From Alligator mississippiensis (taxonomy: Eukaryota; Chordata; Crocodylia; Alligatoridae), in the NCBI RefSeq assembly GCF_030867095.1, contig NC_081835.1, forward strand, positions 18,298,501 to 18,362,500: 64,000 nt of DNA, given 5' to 3'. Below are positions 1 to 63,985 of the stretch, piece after piece; positions within the stretch are counted from its first letter, which is position 1; each line of letters begins with the position of its first letter. The translations under genes were made by a program, and so were the position numbers. The notes under the pieces were generated by a model. The model did not search any database, was not told the origin of the DNA, and saw only the letters and a program-made list of their open reading frames with translations.

Positions 1-519
1 CACATTTAATTCTAATGACAACAAAAACACTTAAGCAGCACCTTTTGATTCTTTTTACCTAATGTGTTGCAGGGGGTTTTTTGCACATCTACTATGTGAT
101 ATAGCAAATAATGTACATTCCATAGTTATGCTTGTATTTGCTAAATAGTACAGTTCTAGGCCCTTAGCTTGTTTGGACAGCTTGTAGTTTCTTTTTAACT
201 GGAGATCAAGATGTGTTGCACTGTATGTGATGTTGCCTTGTACTAGATGCACCCCCCCCCCCCCTTTTCAAGATCTTAGGTCCACCCATGTCTCTGCACC
301 TGCACCTCTGCACCCACCCCTCCATGGCTAAGCTCACTCCAGCAAGAGGGGGAAGGAGAGCAGGGAGATGGAGTGGAGGGGCTCCTGGGCAGGCAGAGGG
401 GTGGAGCTGAGCAGAGAGGACTGGCAAAGGCTCTGAAGACAGCTGTACCTCAGGACTCAGGCTAAGTAAACTCCATGGGGCAGGAGACACCAGTGTGTAA
501 TGAAATGCACTACATGGGG

Positions 520-665
520 AGCTGGGACACCCGATTTCTATTTGCAGATCTGCCATTGCCCTGCCGGATGAGTCCCTGCCCCATTCAGTGCCTCCGTTTC
601 CCCTTCTGTAAAGTGGCAGGAAGTGATCCCACCCGCCTTTGTGAAGCACTTTGAGCTCCATGGAT
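520..665 (+). repeat. MIR-like SINE fragment
   Basis: Contains the sense-strand MIR landmarks in order: a TGCCATTGCCCTG-like block, CAGTGCCTCCGTTTCCCC, TCTGTAAAGTGG and TGTGAAGCACTTTGAG. Diverged, as expected for an ancient amniote SINE. Confidence 0.6.
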
Positions 666-717
666 GCAAAGCCCTGAGCACAGCTAGGCATTCCTAATGA
701 GCTGCAAGGCAACTAGA

Positions 718-805
718 AGGCCTGGAAGGGACCTCCAGAGGTCGTGTACTCTAACCCCTGCCTGAGGCAGGGCCATCCCTATCCAAACCATCCCATACAA
801 ACCAT
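718..805 (-). repeat. CR1 LINE 3' end (antisense)
   Basis: CTGGAAGGGACCTCCAGAGG, a CTAACCCCTGCCTGAGGCAG block and TCCAAACCATCCC are the reverse complement of the typical CR1 3' terminal region of sauropsids. It supports a crocodilian or turtle source. Confidence 0.75.
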
Positions 806-2604
806 AATGTAAATTCTACATAATACTGTCAATTCTGACACAACAGAGACCTAACACCCTGAATGCACAAACCAGAAAGGAACAAGCTGCCATCAGGGAC
901 ACGATGCAGAAAACAGCAGCACTCCTAGTTGATGAGCAGGGATCCAGGTTTTCCATTTGCTATGCATGCGCATGCATGTGGCCACCAGGCATCCTGGAGA
1001 GCAGCTCCCGCAGGTAAGTCTGGTGGTGGCAGTGGAGGCAGTGGTGAGGGAATTGAAGCCCCCATAGTGAGGGAGGGAGAGAGTTGGGTAGAGCTAGGGC
1101 TGGGGCTGCTGCCTGCCCAGGGCAGCAGGAGGCTGGATATCCACCACTGTGCACACTCCTGGGGGAGGTATGGGGGACACATGCCTCCCAGATTCCCCCA
1201 GGTGTCCGTGGCCCAGTGAGTGGGACCCGGTGTGGCAGAGCAAAGTGGGGGGGGAAGCTTTGTGCCACCACCAGCAGCCACACCACCATGGCAAAGTGCC
1301 CCCATGCCTACCTGGCAGCATCCAGGGTGGCAGTGCAGAGCTGTGCCCTTTGCTGATGCCAAGTGAGCAGAGGGCACATCACCACAGCAGCATGCGGCTT
1401 GTGATGGCAGTATTGAGCTTCCCTGCCTGGCCCCACTCTGCTCTGCCACGCCAGGTCCTACCTGCTGGGCTGCGGAAGCCCCAGGGGGAGCCGCAAGCCT
1501 GCAGCAAGTAGCCTGCATCGGCTCCCTCCCACCCCCCCTCAGCCCCGCTCCAGCCATGCCACCCATGGAAAAGGGGCAGCCAAGCTTCGTGCTCTGCTAT
1601 ACCACAGTAGCTACAGCCTCCTGCAGGCAGCAACCAGGGCTTGGGCGCTGCTGCAGAGAGCAGGGGGCTGTGCACCTAGGTCCCTGGCCCCGGCCCCATA
1701 GCCCTGGCAGCTGGGGGCCCCCTTCAGCAGGGCTGAGGGGGGATGTGGGTGGGAAATGAAGGGCACCAGCAGGGCTGGAGGGGCTGTGGGTGGGGAGTGA
1801 GGGGCAATGGTATAGGCAGCGCACTAGCATATTAGGGCTGCTCAGTACCACAAAGCAGTGGGGTGGCACAGCTGCATCCTGGCAAGCAAAGGGGGCAGGG
1901 GGAGCTCTGATTTTCCATGATAAAAAACCCAAAAATAACACCAACCCCCCATTGCAGCATAGCTGGTATGAAGGAGAAAGAGCCTGTCCCAGCTGTTCAT
2001 CCTGAACTCCAGGAGCCAGAGCCATTGCCCTGGATGGCTTGAAGCAGGTGACAAGACTCTTCACCTCTGACAAGACTCTTATTACTCTTCATAGGGATTT
2101 GTTCTGGGTTAACTAAAGGACCCCAGAAGACAAGACCTTCCAGCCCCTTTGGCTCTTACCTTTGAGATTCCAGACCTCCTTCTGCTCAGGAACTTGCATC
2201 AAGCTGAAGATCAAGGTTTGAGGCAGCAAAGGTAATGCCCTTCACATGACACAAGCTTGTCTTAGAGCCCCAGGAGATCAGTCTTGTACAAACACCAAGG
2301 GTCAAAAGACAAAGGGAAGATGTGACAGATACATATCCCCACCTTCCTGCAATAGCCCCTGGATGATGAAGACTCCTCTTGCTGGCCTGGAATTCAGGGT
2401 GCTTTCCTGGGGTGCTTGCCAGTCAGGTGGGAGCAAAGGAGAGGTGGAAATACATGCCAGGGGAAGAGCAAGAGCAAGGGGGACCAGATTTCCTAGGGCC
2501 CATCATGGAACTCAGCACCCACCATGGTAGCATGGCAGGAACGGGTGGAAAGAGTGAGGTACTGCCCACACCCAGATCCCCTGCTCCTCACCCACTCCAA
2601 ACCA

Positions 2605-2676
2605 AGGTTCACAAACACAAGCGAGACACCCCATTTAGCAAAAATGTTTAATCTCTCCTTGATGCGCGTGTTTATT
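2605..2676 (-). terminator. Distal poly(A) signal with GU-rich downstream element
   Basis: On the minus strand AATAAA occupies 2676-2671. Cleavage is expected around 2645-2660. Within 50-60 nt downstream (about 2620-2610) the minus strand reads TTGTGTTTGT, a typical GU-rich downstream element. Hexamer plus GU element in the right order and spacing make this the best 3' end of the plexin transcript in the window. Confidence 0.6.
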
Positions 2677-3915
2677 TACAAGTACTAAATCTGAAGAACA
2701 TTAAAATAGGAAATAGCAGGATATTTACACGACCGAAGGCCGTTGACCAGCCACACACTGGCCAGTTGCTTCAAGTCTGAAACAATCATGTAAAGTTATC
2801 AGGACTCTGGAGTTGACTTGTAAATTCTCAGCTTTTTGTTGGTTTTGTTGGGGAGGGGAGGGGAGTTCTCCCGTTTTCTTAAAGGACAGCTAATTGCAAG
2901 TTGGCTCCTTCCAAAAGAAGGCAGAATGAGACCACTGCCCCAAGGAGCTGAGTGGATGGGGGGCCACGGAGAGGCATTTGGTGTAAGGGGCACTTCTGAA
3001 GGATGGTTGCTTTTAAAATCTAATGCCAAATGAAAATGGAAGTGCAAGAATGTTGTCCTGAACCAGAGGAGACTGGAGAAGGACCCGACCTGTTGGCCTG
3101 TGCAGTCACTCCCATTCCTGGTCAGTGCAGGATTGTTTCCTATGGTCTAACTCCCTAACAGCAGCAGCAAGTACAGAAAGACCTGACCAAAGAGTGGGAG
3201 CTCGAGCACAGGGGCAGCTATCGTCTACATTGTCTGGTCTGTCCCCTCATGGAGTTAAGGGCCCAAGCTTCAGCTCTGGGAGAAGGCTTCTGGGCACCTG
3301 GGGTTGGAGTAGGCTTTTCCTGGCCTCTTTTCATTTTCAGCAGGATGAGAACAAAGATCCATTCACCAAGTCAGTAGATCTCTGCCTCACTGCCGCTGTC
3401 CCCTGGACCCTGCATTGACTGTGGCTCAGTTTTGAAGGCCAGAAGAAAGGGTTGAGGTGCCAGGCAGAAGCCTGAGCATGATGAAGCACCTTTGGCGTTA
3501 GACACGAACGGTTAAGAGTAGCACCAGAAAACTCAGGAGTCAACGGAGAGTATTCAAACAAGTACCCAGGCACGGAGACACCGTTCAGCACCCCCAGCAG
3601 CTGGGAACAGCAGTAAGTAGACTGTAATGGACCTGCTGGCAGCCACGGGCTGGGGGGCCTTCGGTGGAAAAAAATGACAAGAATCTGCAAGCTCCTGCCA
3701 GAAATGCCACAGGAGAAGAGTGAGGAGGGGAAGAAGGAAGAGACTTCTCTGCGCTGGGCACTGCACCTGTTTCTGGGCCTGGCATGATACTCAATGAGGA
3801 ATCCTGGACATGTCCCATCAGTGCTGGGGCTGAGAGGGTGACACCTGCTCATGCAGTGACAGAAAGCAGACAAGGTGTTTATGAGAGTCCAACCATCAAT
3901 ATATGTCACTCTGTG

Positions 3916-4548
3916 CAGGGGCAGATCCAGAGGGGTTGCAGTGGCATGAATGCACCCCTTTGGATTGGACTGCCCCATGGAAGCCTCTGGGCACTTTTTG
4001 AAGTCCCTAAAGCAGGTAAAAACCCCCTCTCCCTTCCCGCTCAGAGGCACAGCCCTCCTCTCATCTTTCCCCCCTCTCCAGCCTGCTGCTTTCCCTACTT
4101 GGGGGGGGGGGAAGCACCAGAGCCCTTCCTGCCTGTGGGGGGGCTGGGCTCAGCTGCAGAAGGGACAGCAGCTGGGGATATGGGGGGCTCCCCTTCCCCT
4201 GCCTGCTCCTAGGGGACTAGGCAGGGTGGGGGGAACAACTCTCCCACCACACTGTGGCCTGTGACCCCTCCCCAGCTGGGCCCAGCCTCTGAACAGTCAA
4301 GAAAGCAGCAGTGGCAGGCAAGGGAGTTGCGGGGGCACAAGCAAGGGAGAGGTGTATGCCTCTGTAAAGTCCCCAAATCAGGTAAAAATACCCACTTCCT
4401 TCCCTTTCCTGCTCAAAGTCCCTGGGGCTCCCATGGCACGGTCTACCCGCTCTGGTGGGGGCGGAGGCTGGGAGCAGGGGGTGCAACCACCCTGCAGTGC
4501 AGGTTGCTGCTTCCATACCTCCATTTGGGAAATCCTGGATCCACACCA
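3916..4548. mobile_element. Possible hAT-type DNA transposon remnant in the 3' UTR
   Basis: Starts CAGGGGCAGATCCAG (3916 on) and may end CTGGATCCACACCA (4535-4548), giving imperfect terminal inverted repeats with a shared GATCCAG core. The flanks ACTCTGTG and TCTCCATG match only 5 of 8, so the boundaries are uncertain. Inside, the motif GTCCC-A-AA-CAGGTAAAAA occurs twice (about 4000-4030 and 4366-4396), so the GC-rich interior is partly duplicated. No transposase is visible. Confidence 0.4.
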
Positions 4549-6216
4549 TCTCCATGTTAAACATCAGATTGTTTCCTCCCTACTATGACAATCCCACACT
4601 GAAGAGCCCCATCTCCTTTCCTTGTCAGCTGGTTATTCTTCCTGCCCAGTTTATCGGTGTCACTAATTCAAGTCTTGCATAAGGGCATGGGGAAGTTGGC
4701 CGACTCAGACAGGCCAACAGGAAAGGAGAAAGGCTCCTACCCGCACTATTTTGTGCTTAGGAGAAACAGGGGCATGGCAAAATACATGGGTAGGTTAACG
4801 CACTGCTATGCAACAAGAACACAGCAAGCTTCTCACTCAGCTTCCCCTCCCTCTATCCCAGCTCTTTTCCAGAGTCCCTCCTTTTCCAAGAGAGGCCTGG
4901 ACCTGAACTTCCAGATTGAAATCTAGGTTTTACTGCTGTCCCACTTCCTCTGCCCCTCTACAGCAGCTGAAGCAAAATCCAGGCCCAGGGCACCCCCTGC
5001 ATAGGGTGAATTTGAAGCTGGCTCAGAGCATGGAGATTCACATGCTTTCTGCCCCACCAAAGAACACGAGCAACCCGGTTATAGCCTAGAAAGTGCCCTC
5101 ACAAAGCTTTGAGGCCTGGTTTGCCATGACACAAGTGCACAGATTTGCACAGGGAAATGTGTATGTCTGGGCACCTAGCCTGAGCACACAAGTGAGCAGC
5201 AGCTTTTCCAACTAGGCCCTCACACATACCAGAAGTGTGAGTACACACACTATGGATCCAGTATGCCCTTAGCCCTTGAAAACCAGCCCCTCCCTCTGGG
5301 AACTGGAGAGAGGGTATGAACAGGGATTTTTTTCTTGGGGGAGTATTTCTGCCATTGCACCCCAGCACTCTTCAGTGTAAAGGAACTGCCTTTGGACACG
5401 TGTGGAGGCCTTTTTCTCCTGGGAGCAGCAGCTGGGGCCCAAAATCTCCTCCTGAAGGACACAGCAGAGGCTGACACAAGATTGGAGCCTGTGGAAACCC
5501 ACGAAGTGAACCCTTCCGCTTTCTGAACATCATTCAAGGGCGGCCAGTGCAAGACCAGTTGTTTTTAGACATGCCTTCTACAACTGGCTACTGATTTGAG
5601 TCACTGTGGGGGAAAAGGATGATAAAGCAACCTCTCTGCAAGAAGTGCCCCTTTCATCAGATGGATCAGTACTGACCATGTGCCAGAGCGGTGGGTAGAA
5701 ACCCCTAGTGAGGTTGGCTGAACTGTCCTTGAACGTGCCGACAATCCAGGCTCAACCAAACAGGATGGAGAAAAGGAAAAATATTAGGTCAATGTGGTCC
5801 CTGAATCTCTTTTCAAAACATCCTAGATGTTAAATATCAGGTCCTCAGTGCCGTGGCAGTCAGCAGAGTCACTGTTTCCAACTCGCTGAGGATCTGGCTT
5901 TCAATTATCTGAAGTACCCCCCGGGGGAACATTGCACGGCCCATGATACAGCTCCACCGGCAGATTTCTTCCCTCTGCTATAGCTAAAGAGGATCCCCAG
6001 AGAGCAAGTGAGAGAGCAGTAACCACTGTTTTGGGGCCTGCTGACACACAGCTGTCCTTTAAGGCTCTTTGAGTACCATTTTGTAAGAAGTAAACCACTG
6101 AAGTCAAATCTATTGTTTTCTGACAAGAAAGTGACAAATTAATTCCAAAATTAAAAAACAAGAACCAAACAAACCGGGTCTAAACAAACCTCTAGTATTC
6201 AACACTTGCAGGGTTT

Positions 6217-6247
6217 CTTTTTTTCCTTTTTTTTTTTTTTTTTTTTT
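6217..6247. repeat. T-rich tract, ending in a run of about 21 T
   Basis: A near-continuous T run on the plus strand, A-rich in the plexin transcript. It can cause internal oligo-dT priming, so apparent cDNA 3' ends here should be treated with caution. Confidence 0.85.
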
Positions 6248-8041
6248 GCTCGTTTTTTGTTTCTTAAAAAGATCAACTCAGACTAAAATCTAGCACAGTC
6301 ATGCAACAGCTCACGGGTCCCACAACTCTGGAGACAGCTCAGGATTTGTAGGTTTGGGATTTTTTTTTTTTTATTACTATTATTTTGTTGCTTTTGTTTT
6401 TTCTCCTTAAATCATCAGCTGCTTCTCCTCTTTAATTAAAAAAAAAAAAGAAAAAACAGAATTACAACATAATTAGAGATGTGCAGACTTCAAAAGATTG
6501 TTCTGCTTGGTGAGAAATGCTTGGAAATTTTTTCCAGACCATTTGGTATTTTCCACTGGCTGTGTAAATCCATGTCATATTTATATTGGTTTGATTCTCC
6601 TTCAGTTAACTATACAGCACCCCACTGGGGCACAACAATTAGATTGTAACCACATATATATATATACACACTTTTCTTTAATTAAAATCTTCATTATTCC
6701 CCCACCCCCCACACTCATGATCTAAGGGAACAAATAGAAACTGGGCTGATATTTTGTCTTTTTGCAGTAGCCCATCTCTGGCGTAGTTTGGCTCCATTCT
6801 CAGCCCAGGCTGCAAAAACAGATTCTTGGTACGGAAAAGAAAAACCATTTCATAGTTTGTGGAAGGTTGCGGTCACCTGCTCCGAACCTGGGCTGCGCCT
6901 CGGTGCGTACGTTTCTTGATACAGAGGCTTGGACATTTCAAGTGGAGGCTTCCAGGAGACGGAGGCCTGGGTTTGCTGTGAAATGAGAGAAGGCAGAGAT
7001 CTCCCCGAAAGACAGAACGGAAGGGGAAGGGAGGGAGGGACATGGTGCGAGAGAGGAAGGAAGAATGAGAAAGGAGGAGAAAGGTAAGGTCTGGGAAGCG
7101 AGTCATCCCTGGCTGGGTCTGGCTCCACAGGGTGCCTGGGGGAGTCTACCTGGGAAGATTTTGCCTCCGCACCTCGTTCTCAGCTGGCTAGCTACCAAAG
7201 GCTGGGGGATACTTGCAGATGCTGGCTAAGACACTCCTTTCTCGTTAAGGGTGCCGAGAATCAGCCCTGTTGAGTACCTGAGCTATTTCCAACTGTGCTG
7301 CAGTGATTCCCGTGAGGCAGAGAACAGGTAGGGGTAGGGTATATACTGCATACATACAAAGGAGATAGGAGCTGCGTAAACCACCAACATACAGAGCAAG
7401 ATTATTCAGAAGCATCATAGAAGCCACTGCAGAAACTTCGCAGTCCCTCCTACCTCCCCCTTCCACGCCGCCTCCTGATCCTTTACTGGAAGGTCCTTCT
7501 ATAATACCCATCACCAGTGCCTCTGAGCGCTCGGTTGGAAAAACTCCCACCGCCTCTGGGTAAGCAGTGAACACAGATATAACAATCATCCTCCACCCAA
7601 CCACACCCCTTCCTAACCATCTGTTCCTAGGCTTAGGGGAAAGGATTAGAGAGAGAGGCAGGCCAGTCTGCCCCCCATTTAGGTAAATTTATACTTGGGG
7701 AAGTACATCTACCTGCTTAGTCTACAGAAGCCTCTACGACCTTTTGTGCCAACAGATCCTGAGCAGCTGGGATCAGAAATGGCCTAGAATTCAGGGAAAC
7801 CAGGTCAGGACCTCTAAGGAGACGCCCTTCCCTGTTTGCCCTGAATTTGGTTTTCATGCTCACTGCTCATGACAGCATCCCCTCCTCTACCCCAGGGAGC
7901 TGCTCTGGAGCTCACGCAGCTAGAAAGTACAGCATTATTTGGCACTGCAGGCCTTTTAAAGACTTCTGCAAGGAAATAATGATCTAAACTTTTCCCTTGG
8001 GGATCTGAGCCCTTCCCTTAAGTCAGCACAAAAAAGATGAC

Positions 8042-8062
8042 GGGGGGGGGGGAGGGGGGGGG
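8042..8062. repeat. Poly-G tract
   Basis: Eleven G, one A and nine G in a row, C-rich in the transcript. It could form a G-quadruplex on the plus strand and is a likely sequencing weak spot. Confidence 0.85.
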
Positions 8063-9428
8063 TGGAGAAAAGGCTTTTACCACTCAGTCAAAATTCCAGG
8101 CTTCTCCACCCCCCTTTCCATGCCTGGGATCTGTTTGACCTAACCTGAAACAAATCCGTTGATGTTGCTCCTGTCAAAACTGCTTCTAATTGGACTATGA
8201 GGCTGCAGCAGGTTAGGGCTTCGTTATCGGCAGAGCAGCAGGATGACAGCTCCTCGTGCCTCAGATCTTGCTCCTTGTTAAAGAGCGAGTGTATTTGACT
8301 AATGCCTCTCACCGCTCTGAAAGGGGGACCTGGCAGGATGGTGCTGGGAGAGCTCTCCGGGCGCAGAGGCTGAAGTGCGAGTCAGAAGCTTTACCGTAGC
8401 TTCATGAAGGCTGCTCTAGAGGAAGGTGGGATCGGCAGGCTCTGTCGAGATATTCAGCACCCCAGGAACGTGAGAGGGACGTAAGGAGTGAACCTTCTCA
8501 AAGGAGGAAAACATGGCCAAGATGAACAAAACCCTTCCTGACTCTCCCTTTGCCCTGGCTTTTGAAAGACCTTTGCTCCCTGTCCACCTGGGCAGCCCAT
8601 GACCTCTATCTTCCAAAGCATTAACCTCCTTGACCTGGAGCCAGAGCACTGGAGAGGCACAGATGAGAGGTGCATTGGCAATGGCTGCTGGCCCAGTAGG
8701 TCTGCTGAGGGCTTCCTTTGGGGTGGAGAATGCAGATGGGACCCTCTTCTTTCACAGGGAAAGACGGAGTACAAGCTCCCGATGGGGAAACAGCTTAGCT
8801 GGACAGAGCTCTCAGGATAAATAATTGGCTTCTTCCCTCCCCAGACAGAAACAGCAACGTGAAGAAAGGAAACGAGGAGGACACTGACACCATGCTGCTC
8901 CTCCCTCTGAAACCCCCTCCAACAGCACACTCCCTAGGGAAACAGGCCGGGGTGCCCCTCCATTCTGGTCTTTCTCATCTCGGATGGTTACCTCAGACAC
9001 CATTTAAGCAGCATTTAAATTAGAGCATCTATCCAGCTAACAAAACGGTTATTTTTTTTTGTTTGTTTGGTTTTTTTGTTTCTTTTTTTTCCTTGCACTA
9101 AACAACATTCAAATAAAACATGGCACAGGACAAAATCTTATGAAATATCAAAGCTCACAGGACTGCTCCCACTTCCTGGTCTCCCGTCCTCCACCCCGAA
9201 CCTCCCTGTATCGGCCCTTGGATTTCTTTTCTTTTTCTCCAAAAGCTTTTTTTTGTTGTTGTTTTGTTAGTTTGTTGCAAAATTTAGAACCTTTCTGCCC
9301 CAGACCTTCCCCAGACCCAGCCTCCCCACCCCCCCTTTTTTGTTATACTTTCTTTTTTTAAATTAAAAATGTTGTCTATCTTGTGTAAATTGTGCAAATA
9401 TAGCAGTTAACACTAATGGCGGAAGGCC

Positions 9429-9486
9429 AGAGAGAAAGAGAGAGAGAGACAGAGAGAGAGATAGAGAAAGAGAGGAGAGGGAAGGG
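9429..9486. repeat. Purine (AG)n-rich tract
   Basis: Almost uninterrupted AG/GA dinucleotides with a few AAG, GAT and GAC interruptions. It lies in the putative 3' UTR, so the transcript carries a CU-rich tract, a possible binding site for polypyrimidine-tract proteins. It is also a candidate for slipped or triplex DNA structure. Confidence 0.85.
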
Positions 9487-9936
9487 ACTGGGTAAAGAGC
9501 GGGGGTGGTGGAAGGGAAGCAAGTCAAGTACAGTAAAACCCGAAGCCCACCCACCCTCCTGCCACCCAAAACAAGAACATAAAAACATTGTCCTAGAAGT
9601 TAGCGTGGCTGCCCCGAGCCTCCAGCCTTTCGATCTGGAGCGTGCTCACAGGAGGAGCAGCTCCGCTGGGGGGCGCCGCCACACCACATGGGTCTCGGCT
9701 CCATCACACTGCTCCCTACATTGCTCCTTTAGAAAGGTCTCTGGGTCGTTCGGGTTGGATTGTGGTTGGTACGGTGGTAGGTGGCCTGGTTGGTTTATGG
9801 TAAGTGTCTCGAGACGCGGCAGGCTCCGCGTGTCCATTTGGCGCTGGACCCAAAGTATGCTGCTGCTGCTGCCGCTGGCTGGCCCTCTCCTGTAGTCTGC
9901 ACTGCTCGGGTAGTCATCAGGGCTGCCTCGGCCTTT

Positions 9937-61997
<52,061 letters not shown>

Positions 61998-62899
61998 CTA
62001 CAAGACAGCAAAGCAAACCTGTAACTGCGGCGAAGTGCTCTGATCTGCTGCCAGCAGTGAGGTGAAACCAGCCCAGGCAAGAGTGCTCAATGTTGCCACA
62101 GAGCAGAGATGCAGAGCCGCATATGGGGCCACTCCAACTATTAACACTGCAAGGTAGCTGAGAACAGAGTATCCTGCCTCTGCTATCGGTCAGTATGGAT
62201 CAAATCATGCCAAGAGTTCACCTGGGTACTGATCCATTTTGGGGGAGCCCAAAGTGCCTGACTGCAGCCCTCTCTGGCAGACATCCACAGGCAAGTGCAC
62301 AGGAGAGGACTTTCAGCTGTGGGCACTGGGCAAACCCTCTCGGTTATAAGTGCCAGCGAGGTTCTAGGGTCTGCAGAGCAGAAGGGGCTCTCCTGGCCCA
62401 ATCTGAGTCCCACACTGTGAATCACCCAGGGCATGGGTTGCAAGGCTTGGGTGACAGTTCTGGGTCCTGCAAAAACCTATGGTTTTCCAAGGCATTGAGC
62501 CAGCCTTCCTGGCCCATGTGATCTCCAAGCGCACCCCCAAGGAATAAGCACAGGCCTATTGTTCAAGCCCAGCTGATGCTCCAGCTGAGTCAGTGCCAGC
62601 TGTGCCAAGTGGAAATAGGGAAGCCCTCCTGACTGCTGGGCCGGCCCCGTGAAATCACACCTACAGCGCCGAGATGGTGGGTCCAGCTCCCCCACGCTCC
62701 TGCCAGCCTGGCACAGCCAGCAGTTGCCCTAAGAGGGCCTCTCGCCCCCTTCAAACAGAGACTTCCTGCAATCACCTCTGCAGAGGAGACGGTGACAACC
62801 CCTGGGAAAGGGGTATCCTCCCCCCCATCCCAACCTGGTCTTTTACAGAAAGCATGGCTTGTGCCAGCACCAGCTGGGGAGGGAGGGGAGCCCCCAACA

Positions 62900-63130
62900 C
62901 CAGGATGCGCCTCATTTAGCAAGATGATTCCCAATAAAGCGGACAGGTGTGGCCTGACAAAAGCCAGCACAATGACGGATGAGCAGAGAGGCACAAGCCC
63001 GCCACTGCCGCTAACAAGGTAATTATAGGCAATTTTACACCAGATTTCGCTGGCCCCGGTGCTCGGCACACACCTGCAGGCACTAAACAGAATTAATGGG
63101 ATAGCGTGCGCTCCTATATCGGGGAAGGGG
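62900..63130. promoter_or_regulatory. Candidate conserved intronic element
   Basis: GATTCCCAATAAAGCGGAC, CTAACAAGGTAATTATAGGC (TAATTA at 63020-63025), GCAATTTTACACCAG and AACAGAATTAATGGGATAGC lie within 220 bases. Confidence 0.3.
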
Positions 63131-63789
63131 GGGAGGTCATTGGCAACACAGAGCCAGAGGGTGGGGGGGCAGGAGGAGGGGGTCTCAGCTAAGCCTGCAG
63201 GCTGTGGATCAGTGAGGAAAGAGACTGCTGTGGAAGTGAAGTGGACTGGCCCAGGTCCACGGCTGCCTCCCGGGAAGTCACTACATCCCGACCCTGTGCC
63301 ACCTCAGGCCCACTGCTGGGATCCATGGCAGCTTTGGCCAACACACCTGCCGAGCTCTCCATGCCAGAAGCAGGGAGTGCCAGGAAGCATTACCAGCCCC
63401 CAAGATGGACTGGACAAGGGTCCCCAGTAGCAATGTCTCCTTCATTTCTACCCTCTGAAAGCGCTAGCTGGCCCTTTCTCCTCTTCTTAGCCCCAACAAT
63501 CATATGAACTGCTTCAGGGGTGGCTTCGGAGTCACTGAAGCTGGCCCCAGCTGTGGCTGTTCAAGGAGAACAAGGGTTATTGTAACTTGGTGCCTCAGTT
63601 CCTGTATCAGCTGAGCCTATGCCCTTCCACTTGCTACCTACACCTTCCCACAAGCAGAGCTCAGGGAAGAGATAAGCAATGGGAAGTCTGTATTGACAAG
63701 GCAGCCCCAACCCCAAAAAAGGCTGAGAAAGGTCTAGCTCCAGAAATGGCTACTATGGGGTTAATCATCATTCCCGAGCATGATGGAAA

Positions 63790-63985
63790 GAAATCACTGC
63801 TCCTTCACCTCTTCAAAGCACTCTACAAATGTCCCGTCCCATGATCAGCACCCCGCAGGACACTGCCCAGCTCCTCCAGAAGCAGAGGGAGCTAGGGGCT
63901 TGTCCAAGGTCAGTGGCAGGCTGGTAGCAGAACCCAGGAGTCCTGGCTCCCTGGTCCTGCGCTCTGACATGCAGACAGAGCCATG
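63790..63985 (-). repeat. MIR-like SINE (antisense)
   Basis: TTCAAAGCACTCTACAAATG, GCTTGTCCAAGGTCAGTGG, CAGGCTGGTAGCAGAACCC and AGGAGTCCTGGCTCCCTGG are in antisense MIR order, with an intact-looking right end. Confidence 0.7.

Larger units (their letters stand above)
1..2604. other. Intergenic sequence downstream of the plexin gene
   Basis: No exon-like coding sequence is recognisable. The segment contains a 13-base C run (252-264), a MIR-like fragment (520-665), an antisense CR1 end (718-805) and a GC-rich stretch (about 930-1900) whose open frames are low-complexity Pro/Gly/Ser/Ala translations, typical of shadows in GC-rich DNA. Confidence 0.6.
2650..9936 (-). other. PLXNA1: Probable PLXNA1 3' untranslated region (about 7.3 kb)
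   Basis: Nothing coding is recognisable between the stop codon and the polyadenylation signal at 2671-2676. The interval contains AT-rich blocks and long homopolymers: a T tract at about 6227-6247, another around 6361-6372, and G runs at 8042-8062. These are A and C tracts in the transcript. A purine dinucleotide run lies at about 9429-9486 (CU-rich in the transcript). A GC-rich repeat, possibly a hAT element, sits at 3916-4548. An internal AATAAA at 6370-6375 could give a shorter form but has no clear GU-rich follower. A 3' UTR intron cannot be excluded. The extent is inferred, not shown. Confidence 0.5.

Noticed and set aside
925..1566. Minus-strand open frame of 213 residues
   Set aside because: GC-rich stretch with long open frames in several registers at once. 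Low-complexity Pro/Ala/Gly translation, no recognisable domain.
3337..4050. Minus-strand open frame of 237 residues
   Set aside because: Overlaps the putative 3' UTR, shows no domain or family resemblance, and its composition (Cys, Pro, Ser, His rich) is that of random translation.
6370..6375. AATAAA (minus strand) as the main poly(A) site
   Set aside because: It sits inside a homopolymer tract and lacks a GU-rich downstream element; kept only as a possible minor site.
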